Below, one piece after another: positions 25,337 to 33,680 of a stretch of DNA of 60,038 nucleotides (position 1 is its first letter; every line of letters starts with the position of its first letter). Where the stretch lies: NCBI GenBank assembly GCA_029055435.1, contig JAIDDH010000049.1, positions 1-60,038 on the forward strand, read 5' to 3'. The notes under the pieces are model-generated. The model did not search any database. It worked only from the letters and a program-made list of their open reading frames with translations, and had not been told where the DNA came from. The stretch comes from Acetatifactor sp. (lineage in GTDB: Bacteria; Bacillota; Clostridia; Lachnospirales; Lachnospiraceae). The position numbers and the translations under genes were made by a program.

Positions 25337-26674
25337 CTATTCCTGCTGCTCCTTTGCCTCCCGGCGAATACGGCGCATATGTTCCTGAATCTTCACCTCA
25401 TATCCGTTTCCTGACGGCTTATAGAATTCTCTGCCGCTCAGCTCATAGGGCAGATACTGCTGTTCCACATAATTATTCGGATAATCGTGAGCATATTTGT
25501 AACCGATGCCATGTCCCAATTTTGCAGCCCCCTTATAATGCGCATCCTGCAGATGAGGCGGAACCGGCAGGCTGCCGCTTCGCCCTACCTCCTGCATGGC
25601 CTGCGAAATCGCCTCCACCGCAGCGTTTGACTTGGGGGCGCAGGCCACATAGGCCGCCGCCTGGGCCAGAATGATCTGCGCCTCCGGCATCCCGACGCGC
25701 TCTACTGCCAAAGACGCGTTGACAGCCACCATGAGCGCCTGAGGATCCGCATTTCCCACATCCTCCGCCGCACAAATCATAATGCGTCTTGCCACAAAAG
25801 TCACGCTCTCTCCGGCGTAGAGCATCCGCGCCAGATAATACACTGCCGCGTCCGGGTCGGAACCACGCATGCTCTTGATGAAGGCAGATATCGTGTCATA
25901 ATGCTTATCTCCGTTTTTGTCGTAGCCCACCGCGCGCTTCTGAATACATTCCTGCGCCACATCCAGCGTAATGTGAATCTTACCGTCAGCGCCCCGTCCA
26001 GTGGTCATGACTCCCAGCTCAACGGCATTCAGAGCCTGTCTGGCATCACCCCCGGAGATATCTGCCAGGAAATCCAGCGCGGCATCGTCGATGACCGCCC
26101 CATAGCTTCCCATTCCCCGTTCCTCGTCGTACACAGCCTTTTTCAGAAGCTCCTTCACCGCCTCCTGCGGAATCGGCTTCAGCTCAAAAATGATGGAGCG
26201 AGAAATCAACGCCCCGTTTACCTCAAAATAGGGATTCTCCGTGGTAGCCCCAATCAGGATGACAGTGCCGTCCTCCACAAACGGCAGCAGATAATCCTGC
26301 TGGCTCTTGTTAAATCGATGAATCTCGTCTATGAACAGGATGGTGCGCTTTCCGTACATCCCCTGCACATCCCGGGCCTTTTCCACCACCACTTCCATGT
26401 CCTTCTTGCCCGCCACTGTCGCATTAATCTGCGTGAACTCCGCGCTGGTGGTGTTGGCGATCACTTTGGCCAGAGTGGTCTTACCCGTCCCGGGCGGTCC
26501 GTAAAAGATGACCGAACTGATTTTATCCGCCTTGATGGCACGGTACAACAGCTTATCCTCGCCGATAATATGCTCCTGTCCCACCACTTCCTCCAGAGTG
26601 CGGGGCCGCATCCTGGCCGCCAGAGGAGATTCCTTTTCCATATTATTCTGCCGCATATATTCAAATAAATCCAT
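25337..26674 (-). CDS. rarA: Replication-associated recombination protein A (RarA/MgsA AAA ATPase)
   Basis: AAA+ ATPase related to clamp loaders that acts at stalled replication forks. Walker A GPPGTGKTTLAKV (about residues 59-71), Walker B ILFIDEIHRFNKSQQD, sensor GATTENPYF, and the C-terminal MgsA domain (YNNYVEQQYLP near 415). 445 residues. The ATG lies 6 nt after the bile salt hydrolase stop, with GGGG-rich sequence overlapping that stop, so it is probably the last gene of the RyR operon. The pairing is unusual and may be incidental. Confidence 0.94.
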   Translation of the reverse strand: MDLFEYMRQNNMEKESPLAARMRPRTLEEVVGQEHIIGEDKLLYRAIKADKISSVIFYGPPGTGKTTLAKVIANTTSAEFTQINATVAGKKDMEVVVEKARDVQGMYGKRTILFIDEIHRFNKSQQDYLLPFVEDGTVILIGATTENPYFEVNGALISRSIIFELKPIPQEAVKELLKKAVYDEERGMGSYGAVIDDAALDFLADISGGDARQALNAVELGVMTTGRGADGKIHITLDVAQECIQKRAVGYDKNGDKHYDTISAFIKSMRGSDPDAAVYYLARMLYAGESVTFVARRIMICAAEDVGNADPQALMVAVNASLAVERVGMPEAQIILAQAAAYVACAPKSNAAVEAISQAMQEVGRSGSLPVPPHLQDAHYKGAAKLGHGIGYKYAHDYPNNYVEQQYLPYELSGREFYKPSGNGYEVKIQEHMRRIRREAKEQQE

Positions 26675-26680
26675 CTTATG

Positions 26681-27664
26681 TCACCCCGCCTGATTCTGGA
26701 ATCGGATCTGCTCCCCTCGAATCATAGGATACCGTGAAAGCGTACTCCCATCCAGTTCCTCTCTGTGCATATCCACCGCCGTAATCTGGTGATTGTCATA
26801 GGTCGTATAATAATAAATACCCTTGTCTGCGTTACAGCAGGAGGTATAAATCGTAATCTCATATTTCCCTTCCTCCAGCTCGCAGCAGCCCCGCTGCTGA
26901 TCCACGGAACCGAGTATATGGAAAAACTGGCTGACGCTCTCTTCCTCCGAGTCCCCGGAGATAGAATTCATTTTCGTGAAAGCAACGCGGACAAAACGGG
27001 ATGTGGAGGACAGATCTCCCGGCAGCCCCAACGCGCCCATGCCGCGGCTGTAAGCATGCAGCTCCAGCTTGTCAGAGAAATGATTGACAGGCGTTGCAGG
27101 AGACAGGTTCATATACTGATTCAGCTGAAACATCTGCATATCAAAGGGCGGATTGTTGGTCAGTACACCCACCGGATTGTCATAGACCCGAATGCCCTCT
27201 CTCACTGACTCCAATGTAATAGCTTCCTCTCTGTCTGCAATGATCCAGTGAAGCTGTGCCGTGGGCAGTTTATCATTAAACACCGTACCCACCAGATTCA
27301 TCCGCTCCAACAGCGCTCTCGTCTCTCTCACTGTAGCGCACTGCGCCAATATCCAGTTAATCAGTTCAAAGACCGCCACATTGTCCCTGCCCGCCATTTC
27401 TTCCTTATAATCAGCATTTCCCACAAAATTCAGCCCGGCCATGGCAAGCCCCTTCTCGTTGACAGCATCATAGTATAGAGGATAATCCTCCTCCACATGC
27501 GCCATGCCGATGATAGCGTAATGATGTCCCATGCTGCCCATATGGCGAAAATGAAAGGGATAATTGCGAGGAGTCACCGTGATCTCCTCTCCATAGGAAA
27601 ACTCATAATCCAATGTCCGCCCGAAATAAAAGTCCTTTGTCTGATAGGTTGCCGCCGTACACAT
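26681..27664 (-). CDS. Choloylglycine hydrolase family protein, probable bile salt hydrolase
   Basis: N-terminal nucleophile hydrolase that cleaves amide bonds of conjugated bile acids or related N-acyl substrates. After Met removal, Cys2 is the nucleophile. The other active-site residues are recognisable: Arg16 and Asp19 (GRTLDY), Asn79 (AMAGLNF), Asn170 (GVLTNNPPF) and Arg223 (SSTSRFVRVAF). 327 residues. The start at 27664 is fixed by Cys2 and by AGGAGG; the frame is open further upstream. Bile salt hydrolase is favoured over penicillin V acylase by the GLPGDLSSTSRF loop. Lies 44 bp after the SLOG-like membrane gene. Confidence 0.9.
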   Translation of the reverse strand: MCTAATYQTKDFYFGRTLDYEFSYGEEITVTPRNYPFHFRHMGSMGHHYAIIGMAHVEEDYPLYYDAVNEKGLAMAGLNFVGNADYKEEMAGRDNVAVFELINWILAQCATVRETRALLERMNLVGTVFNDKLPTAQLHWIIADREEAITLESVREGIRVYDNPVGVLTNNPPFDMQMFQLNQYMNLSPATPVNHFSDKLELHAYSRGMGALGLPGDLSSTSRFVRVAFTKMNSISGDSEEESVSQFFHILGSVDQQRGCCELEEGKYEITIYTSCCNADKGIYYYTTYDNHQITAVDMHREELDGSTLSRYPMIRGEQIRFQNQAG

Positions 27665-27708
27665 AACAATTCCTCCTCGATAACTATTCAATAAAAATAT
27701 AATGACCA

Positions 27709-29442
27709 TCAAAGCGGTTTTATTGCAGTATTCCTGTATTGCTGCTGCCAGCCGATAGTGTCCTCAAGCAGCATCAGCTCTGCCAGTTCCTCTATCATGA
27801 TATTGAATACCTCTATGGGAATATCTTCCTGCTTCATGGCGTTTTCCACCCGCTCATGCATCTGGCGAAGCCGTGAGAGCATACGCTGATGGTTGTCGAG
27901 ATTGTAACGGAAATTATTCTGCTGTACCTTCGTGGTGAAATATCCGGCCCATGCAGGAATAAGCAATGCCAGCATATTTAAGAACGAGCGCAAAATATTC
28001 ACCATACCGCTCCAGTCTATCTGAGTGACCTTTGCATAAAAATTCTCGGAAAACAGAGCTTCAAAAGGCACGGCATTACTTATAATGGGAATCACTGCCA
28101 GCAGAAACTGCAGACACTCTCGTCCAACAGCCAGAAATAAACCGCTGTAAAAAAGGATTTGCCCGAATTTTTCGAGGGAATCCACAATATTTTTATATCT
28201 GCCGACGGATGTCTCATGGTATGCCATCTGATCTGCCAGCATTTCTTTCACATGCTGTAGAACATAAAGAACATTCCTGCGATTCAGATTCTGCTCTCCG
28301 GGCTCCACATCATCCAAAAGATGCCTGACGCGCATATGGATTTCCCTCTCCCCGGCACACAGCTTGCGCAGATTCAGCGCGACACCGTAAGGTGCAAAAT
28401 GTATCAGAACACGCAGGATTTCCGCAATATAGCGATTGTTTACAAACTCCTTCTGCCATCTTTCCACCCGCTTGCTCTTAGACAGCAAATAGACATATAA
28501 ATTCAGATATCCATGCATCAGGAATCCGGCGCCCGCCAGAAAAGAGGCCAGGACCGTGAGCGTCAACTCGGTTCCGGGAAAAAACGCAGCTATTGGTTTT
28601 ACGAGCAGCGTCTCTGTGTAAAAACCGATGGCCAGGAAGATGGTTGCCACAAAGGGCAAAACACTCCGCTGATACATCATTGCCTGAAATCTGGAATTTA
28701 ATTCAATCGCCGCCTCATCAAACTGACGGAACTTATGTAACAGAAGCTGCCTTACAGCCTCTCCTCCTGAAACCTCTTCCTCCATCTCAAAATCCGGCTT
28801 CATCAGCTCGTCCTCCTCACTGGAGTGAACCGTCCTGTCAGCCTTATATTTCCTGAGATAATTTGCCCGGAGTTTCTTCCAGAAGGACAGCATCCGTCCT
28901 TTTTCCTTATCCGGCGGCGCAGGCTGCAGCCCGTCTTCCGTCAGGACAGCGCTCATGACGCTTAAGTAATGAGGACTGTATTTTTTATAATAAGACTCCC
29001 ATAGACAATATACCTGATGTGTCTTGGAAGAAACCCAGATACAGGGAACCTTTCTCTCGTAGGCGATACGCATGATTTCCCATGTTGCCCCCAGAAGCTC
29101 CGCCACATTCTCATTCCAGACTATCAGCAGCGCATCTGCTCTGTCGCACATTGTCTCGCCCAGCAGATTGCGCAGCGGCGTATCGACTCTGAGCGTCTGC
29201 ACACTCTTTTCTGTAATATCCTCATCATCCCGCATATAATAGGTACAAAGAGGAAACTGATGGGCATCATTCCATGTCATCCATGCGCTTCCCGTGTAGG
29301 AAGGACTAACCATCATCTGTATATCCGCATTCGCGTCATCCTTACACAGATAACCACTGAGCTGCCCGAGCAGTAAATCTATTTTGCCAAACATCTGCTG
29401 GTCAACCGGCAAGTCTCCAGCCAAAGCAATTCTCACCTTCAT
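27709..29442 (-). CDS. SLOG-like N-terminal domain fused to a four-helix membrane module, putative effector
   Basis: 577 residues. The N-terminal part (about 1-165) looks like a Rossmann-type nucleotide-binding domain of the SLOG/TIR-like kind: RIALAGDLP at the start and DRADALLIVWNE then WEIMRIAYERKVPCIWV (about 100-137). An acidic linker follows. The C-terminal part has helices at about 258-280, 291-317, 427-450 and 481-503, with the pattern ADQMAYHETSVGRY before the third and the conserved tail LLEDTIGWQQQYR, which resembles SLATT/DUF4231-type pore-forming effectors. This assignment is by eye. The ATG is 2 nt after the RyR-domain gene, with its ribosome-binding site inside that gene's last codons. 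Likely a ligand-gated membrane effector. Confidence 0.6.
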   Translation of the reverse strand: MKVRIALAGDLPVDQQMFGKIDLLLGQLSGYLCKDDANADIQMMVSPSYTGSAWMTWNDAHQFPLCTYYMRDDEDITEKSVQTLRVDTPLRNLLGETMCDRADALLIVWNENVAELLGATWEIMRIAYERKVPCIWVSSKTHQVYCLWESYYKKYSPHYLSVMSAVLTEDGLQPAPPDKEKGRMLSFWKKLRANYLRKYKADRTVHSSEEDELMKPDFEMEEEVSGGEAVRQLLLHKFRQFDEAAIELNSRFQAMMYQRSVLPFVATIFLAIGFYTETLLVKPIAAFFPGTELTLTVLASFLAGAGFLMHGYLNLYVYLLSKSKRVERWQKEFVNNRYIAEILRVLIHFAPYGVALNLRKLCAGEREIHMRVRHLLDDVEPGEQNLNRRNVLYVLQHVKEMLADQMAYHETSVGRYKNIVDSLEKFGQILFYSGLFLAVGRECLQFLLAVIPIISNAVPFEALFSENFYAKVTQIDWSGMVNILRSFLNMLALLIPAWAGYFTTKVQQNNFRYNLDNHQRMLSRLRQMHERVENAMKQEDIPIEVFNIMIEELAELMLLEDTIGWQQQYRNTAIKPL

Positions 29443-29444
29443 AG

Positions 29445-29735
29445 TTATCCTCTTTTCTCGATTGAATATCCCATCCAGATCAACATTTTGATAGTCTGTT
29501 CAACCGTTGCGCGATCCATATCTTTTTCCACTTCCGGCAAATCTTCATATTCCTTCATGCATGGATGTTTTTTTTGCACACTGTCATATTGCTCGCCATA
29601 TCTCCAGCCCTGAAGCATTCTCTGCTGTGCCCAGGTATCATGTATATCTTGAGCAATCCTCTCAATATCCTCCGCAATACATTTATCAAAATGAATTCCT
29701 GTCAGATCAACAGGGTGTGGAATATACTCTGCCAT
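29445..29735 (-). CDS. Stand-alone prokaryotic RyR (ryanodine-receptor repeat) domain protein
   Basis: 96 residues matching the RyR domain (PF02026): YIPHPVDLTG at the start, DIHDTWAQQRMLQGWRYG (about 31-48), KKHPCMKEYEDLPEVEKD (about 55-72) and a closing TVEQTIKMLIWMGY. In eukaryotes the repeat occurs in ryanodine receptors. Bacterial copies have been linked by comparative genomics to nucleotide-sensing conflict systems. ATG 29735 follows AGAGGAG at 8-nt spacing; an upstream TTG is not favoured. Directly upstream of, and coupled to, the SLOG-like/4-TM gene, so it may be its sensor or regulator. Confidence 0.88.
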   Translation of the reverse strand: MAEYIPHPVDLTGIHFDKCIAEDIERIAQDIHDTWAQQRMLQGWRYGEQYDSVQKKHPCMKEYEDLPEVEKDMDRATVEQTIKMLIWMGYSIEKRG

Positions 29736-29786
29736 AATCAAATCTCCTCTCTGTCCGGCCGTCAGCCGCTATATCAACGCTTCTCA

Positions 29787-29815
29787 AGCATAACACAGAT
29801 TGTTCTCAGTGACAA
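29787..29815 (-). promoter_or_regulatory. Promoter of the RyR operon
   Basis: Minus strand: TTGTCA (29810-29815), 17-nt spacer, TATGCT (29787-29792). Divergent from the spore-protein promoter. Confidence 0.55.
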
Positions 29816-29856
29816 GAAAACCGGAAAAAACAAGAAAAAGTTACCAACATTTTTTT

Positions 29857-29886
29857 CTCATAAAAAATTTTTTGCCGCTCATACTA
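29857..29886 (+). promoter_or_regulatory. Candidate sigma-G promoter of the spore protein gene
   Basis: CATACTA (29880-29886) matches the sigma-G -10 consensus exactly. CTCATA (29857-29862) is a partial -35, with a 17-nt spacer. The transcript leader contains CAAGATA / TATCTTG arms. This is the expected control for an alpha/beta-type SASP gene. Confidence 0.5.
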
Positions 29887-29983
29887 AGACCAAGATAAGC
29901 GATGAGTTATCATGGCCTATCTTGAAAATAGAGAAGAAAAAAAAGAACAAAAAAACAAAAATGTATTTGGAGGTGAAACACAA

Positions 29984-30181
29984 ATGGCAAGCAGAAGCAA
30001 TAGAGTAGAAGTGCCTGAAGCAAAGGCAGCTATGGATCGTTTCAAGACTGAGGTTGCATCTGAGTTGGGCGTAAACCTGAAGGATGGCTACAACGGTGAC
30101 CTGACTTCCAAGGAGGCCGGTTCCATCGGCGGTGAGATGGTTCGTCGTATGATTAAGAAGCAGGAAGAGAGCATGAAATAA
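29984..30181 (+). CDS. Small acid-soluble spore protein, alpha/beta type
   Basis: 65 residues. Coats and protects DNA in the dormant endospore and is degraded at germination. Family features: VPEAKAAMDRFKTEVASELGV, which contains the GPR protease site around TEVASE, and the C-terminal LTSKEAGSIGGEMVRRMI. The ATG at 29984 follows GGAGGTG; the longer open frame starts in the leader. Its presence shows that the organism forms spores. A SASP-type sigma-G promoter lies upstream and a terminator follows. Confidence 0.96.
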   Translation: MASRSNRVEVPEAKAAMDRFKTEVASELGVNLKDGYNGDLTSKEAGSIGGEMVRRMIKKQEESMK

Positions 30182-30202
30182 AGGGCTCCCCGCTGAGTAC
30201 AG

Positions 30203-30244
30203 AGCAGGCAGATTTGCAGACGCAGACCTGCCTGCTTTGCTTTT
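30203..30244 (+). terminator. Rho-independent terminator after the spore protein gene
   Basis: 9-bp stem AGCAGGCAG (30203-30211) / CTGCCTGCT (30228-30236), then TTGCTTTT. Confidence 0.8.
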
Positions 30245-30274
30245 CAGGGAAAATACATATCCGGGCTGAGTGCT

Positions 30275-30928
30275 CTACTCGCCGAAAACGGCTCTGTAGT
30301 CAGCCTGGAATTTGGCGATGCCGGCATCCGTCAGAGGATGCTTAATCATCTGCTCGATAACCGCATAGGGCACCGTCGCGATATCTGCGCCGGCCAGCGC
30401 GCAGTCCGTCACATGGATGGGATTGCGCACGCTGGCAGCAATAATCTGGGTATCTAAATCCGTCACTGCAAAAATATCGGAAATCTCGCGTATCAAATCC
30501 ACGCCTCTCTGGCTGATATCATCCAGCCTGCCCAGGAAGGGAGACACATAAGTCGCGCCCGCGCGGGCTGCCAGCAGTGCCTGATTTGCGGAGAAGATAA
30601 GGGTCACATTGGTCTTGATTCCTTCTGCCGAGAGCACCTTGCAAGCCTTCAGCCCTTCTGCAGTCATGGGAATTTTTACCACCATATTGGGATGGATTGC
30701 GGCAATCTCACGGCCTTCCGCAATCATACCCTCCGCATCCACGGTAGTTGCTTTCACCTCGCCGCTGATGGGGCCGTCAACGATAGAGGCAATCTCTGCG
30801 ATAACCTCCTTAAAAACTCTGCCCTCCTTGGCAATCAGGGAAGGATTAGTGGTAACGCCGCAGATAACGCCCATGTCGTTGGCCTTTTTGATATCCTCTA
30901 CCTTGGCAGTATCAATAAAAAAACGCAT
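30275..30928 (-). CDS. fsa: Transaldolase-like fructose-6-phosphate aldolase
   Basis: 217-residue class I aldolase of the small transaldolase/FSA subgroup. Begins [27 protein letters not shown] and the Schiff-base Lys85 ([14 protein letters not shown]) are present, as are the later [25 protein letters not shown] and the closing VPYAVIEQM. It may act as a true transaldolase in the pentose phosphate pathway or cleave fructose 6-phosphate; sequence alone does not decide. It lies 55 bp downstream of the formate dehydrogenase gene and may share its transcript. Confidence 0.92.
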   Translation of the reverse strand: MRFFIDTAKVEDIKKANDMGVICGVTTNPSLIAKEGRVFKEVIAEIASIVDGPISGEVKATTVDAEGMIAEGREIAAIHPNMVVKIPMTAEGLKACKVLSAEGIKTNVTLIFSANQALLAARAGATYVSPFLGRLDDISQRGVDLIREISDIFAVTDLDTQIIAASVRNPIHVTDCALAGADIATVPYAVIEQMIKHPLTDAGIAKFQADYRAVFGE

Positions 30929-30983
30929 CTGTCTTCTTCTCCTTATTTTTTATTCCGCTTTATTTTTTATACTATAATATCTA

Positions 30984-33680
30984 TTATGCCTGCTCCGCTT
31001 TCTCCACCCGGATTGCGCATACCTTGTACTCCGGGATTCTGGCATATTTGTCCAGCGCCGCGTTGGTGAGCACATTGGCGTTTCCGTCAGGGAAGTGGAA
31101 GGGCATCCATGTCTCGCCGGGAGATACCTTCTCTCCTACTCTCGCAGTGGAGACAATGCTTCCTCGTCTAGAGGAAACCTTTACCTTCTCGCCGTTTTCG
31201 ATACCCAGTCTCGCCGCATCCTCGGTGTTGATCTCGATAAAGGAATGTCCCTCTCTCTCCATCAGTCCGGGTGTCTTGCCCGTCATGGCTCTGGTATTGT
31301 AATGATACAGAATACGTCCCGTCATCATGATGAACGGATACTCCTCGTCAGGCAGCTCCGCGCTGGGCGTATACTCAGCGGGATAAAACCACCCCAGGCC
31401 TCTGGAGAATTTACCCACATGAAGAATCGGCGTGCCGGGATGATTCTTATCCGGGCAGGGCCACTGCAGCGAACCTTTCTTGTCCAGCCGTCTGTGGCTG
31501 ATACCGCCGAAAATCGGAGTGACGGATGCAATCTCATCCATGATCTCCTCGGAAGTAAGCTGAGGCTGCTGATAACCCATGCGGTTCATCAAATCAATAA
31601 AGATATCTGTGTCCAGACGCATCTCGCCCTCGAGCTGTACGGCCTTGCGCACTCTCTGTACTCTTCTCTCGGTATTGCTGAAGGTTCCCTCCTTCTCCGC
31701 ATAGCTGGTGCCGGGCAGAATCACATCGGCATACTGTGCGGTCTCCGTCATGAACAGATCGGACAGTACAAAGAAATCCAGACTCTCCAGCGCTTTTCTG
31801 ATATGGTTCTGGTCCGCGTCGGTGACGACAGGATCCTCACCGAAGATAAAGAGTCCTCTGATTTCCTTTCGGATGGCTGCTCCGAATACATCCGTTGCAT
31901 GCATGCCGGGCTTGTTGGAGAGCTTCACGCCCCATGCCCGCTCAAATTTGGCCACCACCTCGGGATTTGTCACCTTCTGATAGCCCGGGAAATCTCCGGG
32001 CATCGCACCCATATCACAGGCACCCTGCACATTATTCTGCCCGCGCAGCGGATTTACGCCGCAGCCGGACTTTCCAAGCTTTCCTACCAGCATTGCCATA
32101 TTGGACATGGACATAACGCCCTCCGTGCCGGTGGAATGCTCCGTAACGCCCAGACAGTAGATGATGGGAGCCTTCTGCGCCTTGGCGTACATGAGAGCCG
32201 CCTCCCGCAGATGATCCGGATCGATATGACAGATTTCCGCAACCTTCTCGGGCGTGTAATCCTTCACAATCTCCCGCAGTTCCTCAAAGCCCTCTGTTCT
32301 GGTGCGGATAAACTCCTCGTCAGCCAGACCTTCGCTGATGATGACGTTCATCATACCGTTTGCAAAAGCCACATTGGTGCCGGGCTTTAATTTCAAATGA
32401 ATGTCCGCGCTCTTGGAGAGACCGATATCTCTGGGATCCACCACAATGAGTCTGGTGCCTCTCTCGACCGCCTGACGAATCTGCATACCGATGACAGGAT
32501 GCGCCTCCTCAGGGTTTGAGCCCACCAGCATGATGACATCCACATCTTCCGTGATATCGGCGATGGGATTGGTCATTGCGCCGGAGCCGAGGGTCATGGC
32601 CAGTCCTGCCACAGTTGCGGAGTGACACACTCTCGCGCAGTTGTCCACATTGTTGGTGCCAAACGCACAGCGCACCATCTTCTGCAGCATGTAGCAGTCC
32701 TCGTTAGGAGAACGTGAGCAGGCAAATCCTGCCAGCGAATCAGAGCCGTACTGTTTCTTGATTTCGGTAAACTTCGAAGCGATCAAATCCAGGGCCTCAT
32801 CCCATGTTGCACGCTCGAACTCTCCGGTCTCATGGTTCTTGATGAGCGGATACTTCAACCGCTCCGGTGAATGTACAAAATTAAAGGAACCGAATCTTCC
32901 CTTTACACAGAGGAGATTTTTGTTGGAAGGGCCGTTAGCAGGCTCCACATCCACAATCTCATTATCCTTTACCACCAGATAGTACTGGCAGCCTGTAGCA
33001 CAGTGCGGGCAGGTGGTAAGCACCTTGTTCACCTTACCTACCTGATATTTTTTGCGATTCTTCGCAATCAGGGCGCCGGTAGGGCAGGCCTTTGCACAGT
33101 TACCGCAGGATTCACAGTCCGTAACCTTCCAATCCGGCCCGAAAGGAGCGTCGATCAGGGTTCTGGTGCCGATTTTTCCATTGTGCAGCGTACCGTTCCC
33201 CACCACCTTGTTACAGGTGCTGACACATCTCTGACAGTTGATGCACAGCTCAGGGTAATAGGTCAGGAAAGGATTCTCCTTCTTTGCCTCAAAACGGGGA
33301 GCCACTCCCTCATAACAGGACTTGGTAATCTCATATTCATTGGCTAGATCCTGCAGGCGGCAGTCGCCGGACTTGCCGCAGGAGAAGCATCTCACATCGT
33401 GGTTGGCCAGCATCAGGTTCAGCACCTGCTTTCTGCTCTTTACCACTTTCTCGGATTTGGTGGTAATCACCATACCCTCTTTAACTTTTGTATTACAGGA
33501 GGTGACAAGATTATCCCTGCCCTCCACCTCAACCACGCACATCTTGCAGGCGCCGATCTCATTGACGTCCTTCAGATAGCACAGTGTGGGAATCTTGATA
33601 TCCGCAGTCTGCGCCGCCTCCAGAATAGTGAGGGACTCATCAACGGAAAGCGAAATACCGTCTATTATAATGTTTACCAT
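30984..33680 (-). CDS. fdhA: Formate dehydrogenase alpha subunit (molybdopterin oxidoreductase), cysteine form
   Basis: About 898 residues. The N-terminal NuoG-like module has a [2Fe-2S] site (YLKDVNEIGACKMCVVEVEG), then further cluster motifs (CFSCGKSGDCRLQDL, CINCQRCVSTC, CESCGNCAKACPTGAL), then the bis-MGD catalytic domain. The active-site motif CARVCHSATVAGL has Cys352, encoded by TGT at 32625-32627, where selenoenzymes have Sec. Oxidises formate or reduces CO2. Start taken as ATG 33680 (MVNIIIDG), overlapping the end of the beta subunit. Needs the molybdenum-cofactor and FdhD genes at 41.9-51.4 kb. Confidence 0.92.
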   Translation of the reverse strand: MVNIIIDGISLSVDESLTILEAAQTADIKIPTLCYLKDVNEIGACKMCVVEVEGRDNLVTSCNTKVKEGMVITTKSEKVVKSRKQVLNLMLANHDVRCFSCGKSGDCRLQDLANEYEITKSCYEGVAPRFEAKKENPFLTYYPELCINCQRCVSTCNKVVGNGTLHNGKIGTRTLIDAPFGPDWKVTDCESCGNCAKACPTGALIAKNRKKYQVGKVNKVLTTCPHCATGCQYYLVVKDNEIVDVEPANGPSNKNLLCVKGRFGSFNFVHSPERLKYPLIKNHETGEFERATWDEALDLIASKFTEIKKQYGSDSLAGFACSRSPNEDCYMLQKMVRCAFGTNNVDNCARVCHSATVAGLAMTLGSGAMTNPIADITEDVDVIMLVGSNPEEAHPVIGMQIRQAVERGTRLIVVDPRDIGLSKSADIHLKLKPGTNVAFANGMMNVIISEGLADEEFIRTRTEGFEELREIVKDYTPEKVAEICHIDPDHLREAALMYAKAQKAPIIYCLGVTEHSTGTEGVMSMSNMAMLVGKLGKSGCGVNPLRGQNNVQGACDMGAMPGDFPGYQKVTNPEVVAKFERAWGVKLSNKPGMHATDVFGAAIRKEIRGLFIFGEDPVVTDADQNHIRKALESLDFFVLSDLFMTETAQYADVILPGTSYAEKEGTFSNTERRVQRVRKAVQLEGEMRLDTDIFIDLMNRMGYQQPQLTSEEIMDEIASVTPIFGGISHRRLDKKGSLQWPCPDKNHPGTPILHVGKFSRGLGWFYPAEYTPSAELPDEEYPFIMMTGRILYHYNTRAMTGKTPGLMEREGHSFIEINTEDAARLGIENGEKVKVSSRRGSIVSTARVGEKVSPGETWMPFHFPDGNANVLTNAALDKYARIPEYKVCAIRVEKAEQA

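Noticed and set aside
32620-32632. Possible selenocysteine codon in formate dehydrogenase
   Set aside because: The active-site codon is TGT (Cys), not TGA, so no Sec insertion is needed.
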